From Flavobacterium sp. UBA7665 (lineage in GTDB: Bacteria; Bacteroidota; Bacteroidia; Flavobacteriales; Flavobacteriaceae), in NCBI GenBank assembly GCA_002483285.1, contig DLHP01000017.1:1-41617 (forward strand): a DNA stretch of 41,617 bases, given 5' to 3'. The translations under genes were made by a program, and so were the position numbers. The notes under the pieces are model-generated. The model worked only from the letters and a program-made list of their open reading frames with translations, was not told the DNA's origin and did no database searches. This document shows, piece by piece, positions 23,164 to 31,374 of this stretch (the first letter of the stretch is position 1; each line of letters begins with the position of its first letter).

Positions 23164-23613
23164 TTAAGGAACTACTGTAATATTTTTAAAAGTCCCTGAA
23201 ATCGCTGTGATTCCGGCGGCATTTCCGGCGGCACTAAAGGTCCCAGAGATTTTTCCACCGGCATTCGCGGTAACAATAACGCTCCCCGAAGTGGCTGTAA
23301 AATAAGGATTGACGCCCGCATAGGTAATTGCATTATTGGCATCAACAGCATAAGTGGCTGCTGCAGTTCCATCCAAATTGATTTCAAATACAGTCGCATT
23401 CGAAGCGTCTTTGGCGATCAGGGTTTTGTACTGCGTAGAGAAACTCGCGGTGGCGGCTGTTTTTAAAGCACCTGCGCCATTTTCCTGCCAACTGAATCCA
23501 TCGGCAGCGACCGGAGTAATGGGGACAATAACCTGATTTTCATCGTCATTGCTGCAAGCGGTAAAAGTCATTGCCGTAAATACAGCAGCGATAAAAAGTA
23601 AGGCTTTTTTCAT
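23164..23613 (-). CDS. Small lipoprotein with GTF module
   Basis: 149 aa from ATG at 23613, which opens MKKALLFIAAVFTAM and a lipobox ending TFTAC, followed by SNDDENQ. The longer frame adds 11 residues before the signal peptide and is rejected. The C-terminus has ISGTF and AISGTFKNI about 15 residues apart, a weaker form of the module shared by neighbouring lipoproteins. It lies 16 nt after the next lipoprotein gene, so the two form an operon. Function is unknown. Confidence 0.82.
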   Translation of the reverse strand: MKKALLFIAAVFTAMTFTACSNDDENQVIVPITPVAADGFSWQENGAGALKTAATASFSTQYKTLIAKDASNATVFEINLDGTAAATYAVDANNAITYAGVNPYFTATSGSVIVTANAGGKISGTFSAAGNAAGITAISGTFKNITVVP

Positions 23614-23629
23614 CAGATTATTGATTGGA

Positions 23630-24169
23630 TTAGTTAACGAAAACACCTTTGAAAGTGCCGTTGGTTACTGTTTTGGTGGCGCTGCTTTCACAATTGTCGA
23701 CATCTTTGCCGGTGAATGAAAACGTGCCTTCGATTTTAGTGTTGTCGATGGCCGTCACAACTAAGGTTCCACCCGATCCGGCGCACTCGCCAGTACTGTA
23801 AGCGGCTTGACCTGATCCCGGTGTAAAAGCCATCACCGAACCGTCAAGGCTCGGGTCTATGGTGTAGGTTCCGGTTGTCGTGATCCCGATAAGGTTCAAG
23901 GCAATGTTGTCGGCACTAAAGTTAGAACCCAAAACCTGAATCAGCGTCATATCGCCCGAACCCGATCTTGAAGCCGACGCAATCGAAGTCCCAAACAATA
24001 TAGAAGTAAAAGCAGCGCCGTCGACCGTAGCGGTTACAAAAGACGTATTGGCTGGAACCGGAGTCACTGGAACCGGATTGTTGTTGTCATCATCTTTACT
24101 GCAAGAGGCAACGGCAAAAAAAGAGGCTGCGATAAGAAGTGTTTTGGTAATGTTTTGAAGTGTTTTCAT
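23630..24169 (-). CDS. Small lipoprotein with GTF/NGTF module
   Basis: 179 aa. The signal peptide has a lipobox ending AVASC, followed by SKDDDNNNP. The mature part starts with FVTATVDGAAF, similar to YFVKAKVDGADY in the 18988 lipoprotein, and ends with IEGTFSF and VTNGTFKGVF. It is therefore a paralogue of the neighbouring lipoproteins and resembles DUF6252-type proteins. Probable surface or periplasmic location; function is unknown. Confidence 0.85.
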   Translation of the reverse strand: MKTLQNITKTLLIAASFFAVASCSKDDDNNNPVPVTPVPANTSFVTATVDGAAFTSILFGTSIASASRSGSGDMTLIQVLGSNFSADNIALNLIGITTTGTYTIDPSLDGSVMAFTPGSGQAAYSTGECAGSGGTLVVTAIDNTKIEGTFSFTGKDVDNCESSATKTVTNGTFKGVFVN

Positions 24170-24248
24170 GATAATAGGATTTATTTGTTATTTGTTTGAC
24201 AAAGGTGAGGCGTTAGATTCACGCCTACCATACGACGTTTTACGTATT

Positions 24249-24755
24249 TTAATCGTGACGGATTTTGTTCACCACAAGTTGGCCTTCAGAAATATTGCGA
24301 TCGGTTGTCTCGTTATTCCCTACAAAATTGAAAGTGCCCGTCAATTTGTCGCCAACGGTGTCGCATACAGAAAGTGCCATGGTGCCCGAGGTCGAATGGT
24401 AATAATCATCCGGAAAATTGCCACCGTCATTGGCCATATAAGTAAGCCACGAGCTGGTCATTGAAAAACTACGTCCTGCAGGAAAATTCCCGGTCTTGGC
24501 CGGAAAGTGCAACTCAAGGATCTGGTCGCCGCCCTTGAAAGCATAGATATCGATAAACCGTCCGCCGGCAACGCTGTTGGTGTATAAGGTTGCATTGGTC
24601 GAATCGGCGGTAATGAGCGCGCCATCAAGTTTAAAGGTGGTAGCTCCGGTGGGTACAGGAACGGGCACGACCGGCTGGTCATTGTCATCGCTACTGCAGG
24701 AAGCAAAACCCATGGCCAATAACAATAGGGCCGAAAAAGTAATTCTTGTTTTCAT
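24249..24755 (-). CDS. Small lipoprotein with GTF module
   Basis: 168 aa. The lipobox ends GFASC, followed by SSDDNDQ. The mature region starts TTFKLDGALITAD and ends LTGTFNFVGN and ISEGQLVV, a diverged form of the shared module. It lies 79 nt upstream of the previous lipoprotein gene in the same direction and 76 nt after the GSCFA gene. No specific function can be given. Confidence 0.83.
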   Translation of the reverse strand: MKTRITFSALLLLAMGFASCSSDDNDQPVVPVPVPTGATTFKLDGALITADSTNATLYTNSVAGGRFIDIYAFKGGDQILELHFPAKTGNFPAGRSFSMTSSWLTYMANDGGNFPDDYYHSTSGTMALSVCDTVGDKLTGTFNFVGNNETTDRNISEGQLVVNKIRHD

Positions 24756-24831
24756 TGTCTAAAATTTGCTGTTAGTAATGCTGCAAATTTTAGGATTTGA
24801 CCGTACCCGGGCAATACGATGAAATTCGTAT

Positions 24832-25773
24832 TTAAAAGTTGATCTGTGGAAATTTTGACTGCAAGTGTGCGATTCGCTGGTTGAGTTTGACTAAGAAATC
24901 TCGGTGCGCAACCGAATCGGCCTGGAAAGGTTTGTGCCGAAGCGCTTTTTGTATACTGTCTATTTCAAGCATCAACGGCGCGGCGGCTGTGTGGATTTGC
25001 GTCTCAGAAAAACGCTCCCAGATGTAGTCAATCGCCGTTGGATTGGGATGCAGCATATCGGAGGCATAAAAACGATAATCACGCAATTCGTCCATAACGA
25101 TTTCATACGACGGGAAATAATCGAAAGCTTCAAGCCCCAAACTGTGGATGGCCGCAATCAGGTGTGCCTTGCTGCGCTGGTTTTCGACAAAGCCGTCTTT
25201 GATGTGGCGTACCGGGGAAATGGTCACCATGATTCGGCAATTTGGGTTGCAACCGCGAACCAATTGAATGGTCTGGGCAATCGATTCGGCAATGGTTTCT
25301 ACAGACAGTAATTCCTTTTCAAATTGCGACTGCGGGATTTTGTGGCAATTGGCGACGATTTTTTGCGAGGTTTTGTAGCGATACACCCAGGCGGTTCCAT
25401 AAGTGAGGATTAGGTGTGTTGCGCTTTGGAGCGATTCGCGCGTGTCGTTTAGCGCGGCGTTTAGATGGCCCAGCAATGTTTCCTTATTGGGATGACTTAG
25501 TTCTGAATGCGCATCCAGCGAATGCCATAAATCATTGTGGTTGACAATATCTTCCCCTGTAAAGGCTTGACCCGAGAGGCTTCTGCGGATGATTTCGTGG
25601 ATGGCCAGCGGATGGAACAAAATCCCAAACGGATTGCAACGGTTCTGGAATTTGAAATAGTCGAGTTTTTCTGCGATGTTCACGGCAAAGCAAGAGCCCA
25701 GCGATAGGATTTGTGAATTGTAATCAATCGGGCGATTGCTTTTCGGGATCGGTACGCCAGTGCTGAATCGCAT
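24832..25773 (-). CDS. GSCFA domain-containing protein
   Basis: 313 aa. The name-giving GSCFA motif is at 27-31 (LSLGSCFAVNIAEKL), followed by NPFGILFHP, both typical of the family. Later blocks TYGTAWVYR and VSPVRHIKDGF fit the SGNH/GDSL-like hydrolase relationship proposed for GSCFA proteins, with S27-28 as candidate nucleophile region and a C-terminal D/H (ASDMLHPN). No signal peptide is seen. The start lies 1 nt after the stop of the upstream lipoprotein gene, so expression is coupled. Substrate is unknown. Confidence 0.88.
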   Translation of the reverse strand: MRFSTGVPIPKSNRPIDYNSQILSLGSCFAVNIAEKLDYFKFQNRCNPFGILFHPLAIHEIIRRSLSGQAFTGEDIVNHNDLWHSLDAHSELSHPNKETLLGHLNAALNDTRESLQSATHLILTYGTAWVYRYKTSQKIVANCHKIPQSQFEKELLSVETIAESIAQTIQLVRGCNPNCRIMVTISPVRHIKDGFVENQRSKAHLIAAIHSLGLEAFDYFPSYEIVMDELRDYRFYASDMLHPNPTAIDYIWERFSETQIHTAAAPLMLEIDSIQKALRHKPFQADSVAHRDFLVKLNQRIAHLQSKFPQINF

Positions 25774-25774
25774 A

Positions 25775-26551
25775 TTATTGGTATTGCAAGCTCAATTGGC
25801 TGATAATTGACCCACCTTCACTTTGCGTAGCGGTAACTGGGTAGTTGAGGCTGTTATACACATACGAAAATTCTTCTGTGTAAACATTCGGGCTCATATT
25901 GCTCGTTATGGTTTGAGTAATCGTATTCTGCGTCGTCTCTACGTTTCCAAATCCTACGCCGAGCAATACTTTACTGTAGCCAGGAATGCCCTTAAACTTA
26001 TTATTCTTACCGTCATAAGTGTAGGTGTACGTGAGTGTTTCTGAGGTAGTGTTGTTTGTAATCTCACGCTTTGTGACCAATTCGTTTGCAATGAAATACT
26101 TTTCAATCGTGTTTCCTGAAGGCGTATCCTGGCTAAGGTGATCTCCGGTAAATTTAGTCAGCACTGCGTTCCCTTCACCATCATAGGTAAAAACGGTTTT
26201 GAATCCCGTTTGCTCGGCGACGTTGATGCTTTTGCGAACCGTAATCCTATTTTGGGAATCGTAAGTGCAATAAGTCGTGCCCCTATATTGGTTCGACGGA
26301 CCATAGGAGTCGATACGGGTAATGTTGAGCCCGGTGTATACATACGAATTCCAATAACCTTCCGAATCTGTCATTTTATAAAGCAACGCCCCGTTGTAGA
26401 GGTAATTGGATTCGAGATAGAAACCGTCAGGCGAAGTGACTATGGCTTTAACCAGTCTTGTTCCGGTTGTAGCTTGTGGCGTATCGCCGTCGCTCGAACA
26501 CGACACCAAGGCTAAAAAGCATACACTCAGGAAGATTGTAATTTTTTTCAT
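25775..26551 (-). CDS. Lipoprotein with YD-like beta repeats
   Basis: 258 aa from ATG at 26551, which opens MKKITIFLSVCFLALVSC and then SSDGDTP. The longer frame adds 20 residues before the signal peptide and is rejected. The body has several units built like 'YxYDxxNRIT' (CTYDSQNRITVRK, FTYDGEGNAVLTK, YTYDGKNNKFKG), as in YD/RHS-type beta-strand repeats, and a C-terminus typical of flavobacterial lipoproteins. It is a paralogue of the 27713 gene. A terminator precedes it and the GSCFA gene follows at once. Function is unknown. Confidence 0.82.
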   Translation of the reverse strand: MKKITIFLSVCFLALVSCSSDGDTPQATTGTRLVKAIVTSPDGFYLESNYLYNGALLYKMTDSEGYWNSYVYTGLNITRIDSYGPSNQYRGTTYCTYDSQNRITVRKSINVAEQTGFKTVFTYDGEGNAVLTKFTGDHLSQDTPSGNTIEKYFIANELVTKREITNNTTSETLTYTYTYDGKNNKFKGIPGYSKVLLGVGFGNVETTQNTITQTITSNMSPNVYTEEFSYVYNSLNYPVTATQSEGGSIISQLSLQYQ

Positions 26552-26595
26552 AATTCCGAGATTAAGCTGCAAATAAGATAAAATTCCGCAAATAA

Positions 26596-26625
26596 AAAAA
26601 CCGGACATCAAATCCGGTTTTTTTT
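26596..26625 (-). terminator. Hairpin terminator after the 26641 lipoprotein gene
   Basis: AAAAACCGGA pairs with TCCGGTTTTT around a loop of 7 nt. T-runs follow in both directions. It lies 16 nt past the stop of the 26641 gene. Confidence 0.88.
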
Positions 26626-26640
26626 AACTATCAAAAAGGT

Positions 26641-27567
26641 TTACTGATAAGTAATGTCAAAAGCGCCTTCAGAAACTTCATAAGTTACGCCTGGCTCGAG
26701 CACCGAACTGACGATGAAATCGAAAGTGCCTATGATGCGTTTGGCCGTAGTATCGTGCGAAATGATGGTAAGTGTTCCCTGCTCGGCGGAAAAAGAAGAC
26801 CCTTGGGGCGTGGCGTCCCGGATGTACTGGCCTACATAATCATCCGAAGAACCGAGATCATAATCTCCCGGTGTTATGGTGCTAATCACGTTAATCCCTA
26901 TCGTTTCTATACTTCCACGTCTTCCGATGATAGAAATACGGCCGCTGTTGCTCAATCCGTTGATTGCAGTGGGTGTGAAAACATTGTCGTCTAATTTTGC
27001 TGTAAAGGTATTGTTACCCGGCCCAGATGGCGCTTCATCAAGATAGTTGAGGGCAAAAGAACCGTTGGTAAATACTTTGGTGTCAACGGCAGCGCCGCCA
27101 TCGGCAAAACGAACGCCGGTAAACTTAAAGGTACCTACTACCCTTTTATTGATGGTATCGATACTTGAAATGGTGAGTTGCGCCGTATCGGTATAATCAG
27201 GAAAATCGGCAAATTCACCAATATCATCGCGCGCAGCCAAATAAGGGACATTTCCCGAACCTTGGCTAAAAATCATCGCAAAGCCAGCCTCCGACGGATC
27301 GAAATCGCTCCAGGTATACGTGCCCACCTCAGGATTTGGCATGGTAATCTGGAAAAACTCGCCGGTACCTTTCATACCGGTAATCGCGAGGTAGTCATCG
27401 TTCACAATCGCTTGTGTAGTCGTGCCAACAAAGGTCTGGTCGCTATAATCGGCTCTGAATTGGCTGATGAACGGCGGCACCGGTGGATCCGGATCTTCGG
27501 TAGGATTCGGGATACACGAAGTGAAAAACACGATCGAAATACCAAGGATGAACAGTAACTTCTTCAT
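26641..27567 (-). CDS. Lipoprotein with two GTF modules
   Basis: 308 aa from ATG at 27567 (MKKLLFILGISIVFFTSC lipobox, then IPNPTEDPDPP). The mature protein is an internal duplication: each half has a strand-rich region and then a GTF module, VVGTFKFTG...TNGSFALNY near the middle and IIGTFDFIV...SEGAFDITY at the C-terminus. The single-module lipoproteins at 18988, 23164, 23630 and 24249 look like one half of it. The Pro/Asp-rich linker after the lipid site suggests surface exposure. Terminators flank the gene, so it is probably transcribed alone. Confidence 0.83.
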   Translation of the reverse strand: MKKLLFILGISIVFFTSCIPNPTEDPDPPVPPFISQFRADYSDQTFVGTTTQAIVNDDYLAITGMKGTGEFFQITMPNPEVGTYTWSDFDPSEAGFAMIFSQGSGNVPYLAARDDIGEFADFPDYTDTAQLTISSIDTINKRVVGTFKFTGVRFADGGAAVDTKVFTNGSFALNYLDEAPSGPGNNTFTAKLDDNVFTPTAINGLSNSGRISIIGRRGSIETIGINVISTITPGDYDLGSSDDYVGQYIRDATPQGSSFSAEQGTLTIISHDTTAKRIIGTFDFIVSSVLEPGVTYEVSEGAFDITYQ

Positions 27568-27655
27568 TATAATAAAGTTTGAATGATTAATTTTTGACAA
27601 ATAAACTTAAAAAGAATCAAATAAAAAATATTTTCTTCCCATTTAACCAAGAAAG

Positions 27656-27693
27656 AAAAACCCGAATGCCTTTTTAGAAACATTCGGGTTTTT
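27656..27693 (-). terminator. Hairpin terminator after the 27713 lipoprotein gene
   Basis: AAAAACCCGAATG (27656-27668) is the exact complement of CATTCGGGTTTTT (27681-27693). It lies 19 nt past the stop of the 27713 gene and has T-runs in both directions. Confidence 0.9.
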
Positions 27694-27712
27694 GTTTTGG
27701 GTTTTTAATTCA

Positions 27713-28462
27713 TTACTGATAGAAATATTGTGCATCAAAACTATCAATAAACTGGTCGTCGGTACTGTTCGTCGCAATCGGAAAACCAATGGCATTGTAA
27801 GAAATCGTACGACTTACCTGTCCCGTGCTGCCGTCACTATCGGTGTATGATCTTGCAATGACATTTTTATGTGATCCGTCGGGATAAAGCTGCAAGAGCA
27901 ACAATTTATCAAAACCAACGATGTTCTTTGTTGGAGCGAACTTGCTGTCATAAGTGTATTGGTGCGTGGTTTGAAAACCATCGGCATAATCTTTTTGTAT
28001 GCTAACAATCTCGTTGCCATCGAGCGTTATTTGGGCAGTCCATTGAACGTCACCCACAGAATCAATCAGTTCTGCGGTTACCGAACCGTCGGCATTGTAA
28101 AAAAAGCTTTGGGTTTCAAAATTGCTTGCCGCCGAAATCAATCGCTGCTCATCGTCATACATCAACACAGTTGTTCTGGTGAGCGACCCGTTGGTCTCGA
28201 CCATACCGGTAATCAGGTTGTCGGTGTAAGTAAAAGTCCTTTGGATGTTATTCGAATCGAAGGTGGCGGCGAGTTTCATTCCGCTGTAATTCCAAAGTGT
28301 CGTCACCGGAGCACCGCCATTAATACTATAATTCTTAACGATAGTCTTTTGCAAAAGCAACGTATCGGGATTCATATTCGCTACGACAGGGGAATCTTCG
28401 TCATTCGAGCAAGACGTAAGTGTCACAAAAAGAAGGACGAATAAATAAACTACTTTGTTCAT
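27713..28462 (-). CDS. Lipoprotein with YD-like beta repeats
   Basis: 249 aa from ATG at 28462 (MNKVVYLFVLLFVTLTSC lipobox, then SNDEDSP). The longer frame adds 20 residues before the signal peptide. Repeats such as MYDDEQRLISAAS, FFYNADGSVTAEL and YTYDSKFAPTKNI mirror those of the 25775 protein, and both end with a short -QYQ or -YFYQ tail. Likely exposed on the outer membrane or cell surface. No enzymatic residues are apparent. Confidence 0.82.
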   Translation of the reverse strand: MNKVVYLFVLLFVTLTSCSNDEDSPVVANMNPDTLLLQKTIVKNYSINGGAPVTTLWNYSGMKLAATFDSNNIQRTFTYTDNLITGMVETNGSLTRTTVLMYDDEQRLISAASNFETQSFFYNADGSVTAELIDSVGDVQWTAQITLDGNEIVSIQKDYADGFQTTHQYTYDSKFAPTKNIVGFDKLLLLQLYPDGSHKNVIARSYTDSDGSTGQVSRTISYNAIGFPIATNSTDDQFIDSFDAQYFYQ

Positions 28463-28503
28463 GATGCAGGTTTTGAAGTGGTTTGGGAGGCCGAATAAAC
28501 AAT

Positions 28504-28545
28504 AAAAAAGCCGCACACCCATTAAAAATCGATGTCCGGCTTATA
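28504..28545 (-). terminator. Hairpin terminator after alaS
   Basis: AAGCCGCACA and TGTCCGGCTT pair with one mismatch around a loop of about 15 nt. On the minus strand a T-run follows. It lies just past the alaS stop at 28560. Confidence 0.6.
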
Positions 28546-28559
28546 TTTTCGTTGAACGG

Positions 28560-31187
28560 TTATTTTATGAAATCGACTGCCTTTTCAAGCGCCTCGGGAA
28601 TCCCGAGTACGTCTTTTCCTCCAGCCGTGGCAAAAAACGGTTGTCCGCCGCCGCCGCCAATGATGTATTTGCCCAATTCACGCACGACTTGCCCTGCGTT
28701 GAGATTTCTTTCGGCCACCAATTCCTTAGAGATGTAACAGGTCAGCATCGGTTTGTCATCGGTCGCCGTGGCCAGCACGAGGAAGATGTTTTTGGCTGTA
28801 TTGCCAATTTCATAAGCGAGATCTTTCGCACCATTCGCATCGAGGTCAACGAGTTTGGCGAGGAACCTAACGCCGTTGATGTCCTGCAACTGTGGAACGA
28901 TTTCAGAAACCATATTCTTGACTTTGTCTTTCATCAAAGCCTCGATTTGTTTGGTAAGCCGGGTGTGGTCTTCCTGCAAAGAAACCACCGCTTTCAAAGT
29001 ATCCTGCGGATTTTTGAGTGCTAATTTGATCTCATTGAGCATTGTTTCATGCGACGAAAAAAACTCCCGTACCGCATCGCCGGTAATCGCCTCAATACGA
29101 CGAATTCCTGCCGCGACGGCGCTTTCACTGACAATCTTGAAATACCAGATGTCGGCCGAATTGCTCACATGGATACCGCCACACAATTCCATGCTTTTCC
29201 CGAACTTGATGGCGCGTACATTGTCACCGTATTTTTCACCGAACAATGCCATCGCGCCTTCATCGACCGCTTGTTGGAACGGAATGCTGCGTCTTTCTTC
29301 AAGTGGCAAATGCTCCTGGATTCTGGCATTTACAAAATCCTCTACCTGCTGCAGTTCCATATCGGTCAATTTGGCGAAGTGCGAAAAGTCGAAACGCAGG
29401 TAATTGGGCGCCACAAGCGATCCTTTCTGCTCGACGTGCGTTCCTAAAATAGAGCGCAACGCTTGGTGCATGAGGTGTGTGGCCGTATGGTTTTTAGAAG
29501 TGCTCAGGCGCAAATCCTGATCGACTTTGGCGATGAATGTGCCATTGACATTCTCGGGCAGTTCTTTGGCCAAATGCAAAATCAGGTTGTTTTCTTTTTT
29601 GGTATCGATGATCTGAATGTCTTGGTTGGGTGTCGATAGAACGCCCTTGTCGCCCACCTGTCCGCCGCCTTCAGGGTAAAATGGCGTGCTGTCGAGGACA
29701 AGCTGGTACAGTTTCCCGTCTTTTTTAGAATCGACCGAGCGGTAACGCGTGATCCTGACTTCGTTGACGAGCAAATCATATCCTACAAAAGTTTCGGTAT
29801 TGCCTTCGACCAAAATCGTCCAGTCGTCGGTAGAAACTTCGGATGCGGCGCGTGAACGGGTTTTCTGCTCGAACATCGCCCTTTCAAAACCTTGTTCGTC
29901 GAGTTCGTAATTCCTTTCGCGCAAAATGAGCGCGGTCAAATCGATTGGGAACCCAAAGGTATCATACAATTCAAAAGCTTTGCTGCCCAAAACGGTTTTG
30001 CCTTCGGTGTCGGTGATGACATTTTCGAGCAACTGCAAACCTTGGTCGAGTGTGCGCAAAAACGAATTTTCTTCTTCGCGGATCACATTCATCACAAGAT
30101 TTTTCTGCGACACAATCTCAGGGAACGCGCTGCCCATTTGGTTGGCGAGCGTATCTACCAATTGGTAAATGAACGCTTCCTTGGTTTTCAAAAACGTAAA
30201 ACCGTAACGGATGGCGCGACGCAAAATCCTGCGGATTACGTAACCGGCGCCGGTATTAGACGGCAGTTGTCCGTCGGCGATGGCGAAGGCTACCGCACGA
30301 ACGTGATCGGCGATGACGCGGATGGCGATATTGACTTTTTCTTCGTCGTCGTTAGACGCTTTCATGGTGTATTTGGATTCCGTCACGCTTTCGATTTTCT
30401 GAATCAGCGGCGTAAACACATCGGTGTCGTAATTGGATTGGACGCCTTGTAAGACCATACACAGGCGCTCGAATCCCATTCCGGTGTCTACGTGTTGTGC
30501 GGGTAATTTTTTTAGTGAACCGTCGGCTTTGCGGTTGAATTCCATGAACACATTGTTCCAGATTTCTACCACATGCGGATGGTCGTTGTTGACGAGTTCC
30601 TTTCCTGGTTTTAAAGCTTTCTCCTCGGCCGAGCGGATGTCGACATGGATTTCTGAACATGGCCCACACGGTCCTTGGTCGCCCATTTCCCAGAAATTGT
30701 CTTTCTTATTTCCTAAAAGAATCCTGTCTTCTGCAATTAACGTTTTCCAGATATCGTACGCTTCCTGGTCGAAAGGCACGCTTTCTTCTTCCGAGCCTTC
30801 GAAAACCGTGACGTACAAAATGTCTTTGTCGATTTTATAAACCTCAGTCAATAATTCCCACGCCCAATGGATTGCTTCTTTCTTGAAGTAATCGCCAAAG
30901 GACCAGTTGCCGAGCATCTCGAACATCGTGTGATGGTAAGTATCGATACCAACTTCTTCCAAATCGTTGTGCTTTCCGGAAACGCGCAAACATTTTTGCG
31001 TATCGGCGATGCGTTTTGATTTTGGTGTTCCGTTGCCCAGGAAATACTCTTTGAATTGTGCCATTCCAGAGTTGTTGAACATCAGCGTCGGGTCGTCTTT
31101 TAAAACGATGGGCGCCGATGGAACGATGAGATGGCCTTTGCTTTGGAAAAAATCGAGGAATTGTTGTCTGACGTCTTGTGATTTCAT
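28560..31187 (-). CDS. alaS: Alanine-tRNA ligase
   Basis: 875 aa, essentially the same length as the E. coli enzyme. The class II catalytic core includes DPTLMFNNSGMAQFKEYF (32-49) and GAGYVIRRILRRAIRYG (313-329). The editing domain carries HTATH at 567-571 and the zinc site C669-G-G-I-H673. The C-terminal C-Ala domain ends with GGGGGQPFFATAGGK. It charges tRNA-Ala and clears Ser/Gly mischarging. It is divergent from the M23 peptidase gene, and a heptamer array starts 7 nt upstream of the ATG. Confidence 0.98.
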   Translation of the reverse strand: MKSQDVRQQFLDFFQSKGHLIVPSAPIVLKDDPTLMFNNSGMAQFKEYFLGNGTPKSKRIADTQKCLRVSGKHNDLEEVGIDTYHHTMFEMLGNWSFGDYFKKEAIHWAWELLTEVYKIDKDILYVTVFEGSEEESVPFDQEAYDIWKTLIAEDRILLGNKKDNFWEMGDQGPCGPCSEIHVDIRSAEEKALKPGKELVNNDHPHVVEIWNNVFMEFNRKADGSLKKLPAQHVDTGMGFERLCMVLQGVQSNYDTDVFTPLIQKIESVTESKYTMKASNDDEEKVNIAIRVIADHVRAVAFAIADGQLPSNTGAGYVIRRILRRAIRYGFTFLKTKEAFIYQLVDTLANQMGSAFPEIVSQKNLVMNVIREEENSFLRTLDQGLQLLENVITDTEGKTVLGSKAFELYDTFGFPIDLTALILRERNYELDEQGFERAMFEQKTRSRAASEVSTDDWTILVEGNTETFVGYDLLVNEVRITRYRSVDSKKDGKLYQLVLDSTPFYPEGGGQVGDKGVLSTPNQDIQIIDTKKENNLILHLAKELPENVNGTFIAKVDQDLRLSTSKNHTATHLMHQALRSILGTHVEQKGSLVAPNYLRFDFSHFAKLTDMELQQVEDFVNARIQEHLPLEERRSIPFQQAVDEGAMALFGEKYGDNVRAIKFGKSMELCGGIHVSNSADIWYFKIVSESAVAAGIRRIEAITGDAVREFFSSHETMLNEIKLALKNPQDTLKAVVSLQEDHTRLTKQIEALMKDKVKNMVSEIVPQLQDINGVRFLAKLVDLDANGAKDLAYEIGNTAKNIFLVLATATDDKPMLTCYISKELVAERNLNAGQVVRELGKYIIGGGGGQPFFATAGGKDVLGIPEALEKAVDFIK

Positions 31188-31194
31188 GTCTTTG

Positions 31195-31229
31195 GGTTCA
31201 GGGTTCAGGGTTCAGGGTTGAAGGTTCGA
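31195..31229. repeat. Heptamer array (GGTTCAG) upstream of alaS
   Basis: Three GGTTCAG units and two degenerate ones (GGTTGAA, GGTTCGA) begin 7 nt before the alaS ATG. It is the same heptamer as before paaH and paaC. Confidence 0.85.
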
Positions 31230-31244
31230 GAACTTATGGTTTCC

Positions 31245-31272
31245 CTGCACCTTGCAGCCTGCACCTTGTACC
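31245..31272. repeat. Period-14 repeat in the alaS leader
   Basis: CTGCACCTTGCAGC is followed by CTGCACCTTGTACC, two 14-bp units each built of two related heptamers. Together with the heptamer array upstream of the start it makes up most of the alaS leader. Confidence 0.75.
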
Positions 31273-31320
31273 TATTTCTTAATATTCACAAAAAAGCGGC
31301 GAAACAAAAAAACATTTCTT

Positions 31321-31328
31321 TAAATTTG
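31321..31328 (+). promoter_or_regulatory. Candidate -7 box for the M23 peptidase operon
   Basis: TAAATTTG matches TAnnTTTG and lies 46 nt before the ATG at 31375. It could drive the five-gene run to 34549. No clear -33 TTG is seen. Confidence 0.45.
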
Positions 31329-31374
31329 TTCGGACCTACCCTTTTAGAGGTGCAAAAATAGGATTTTTTAAAAC

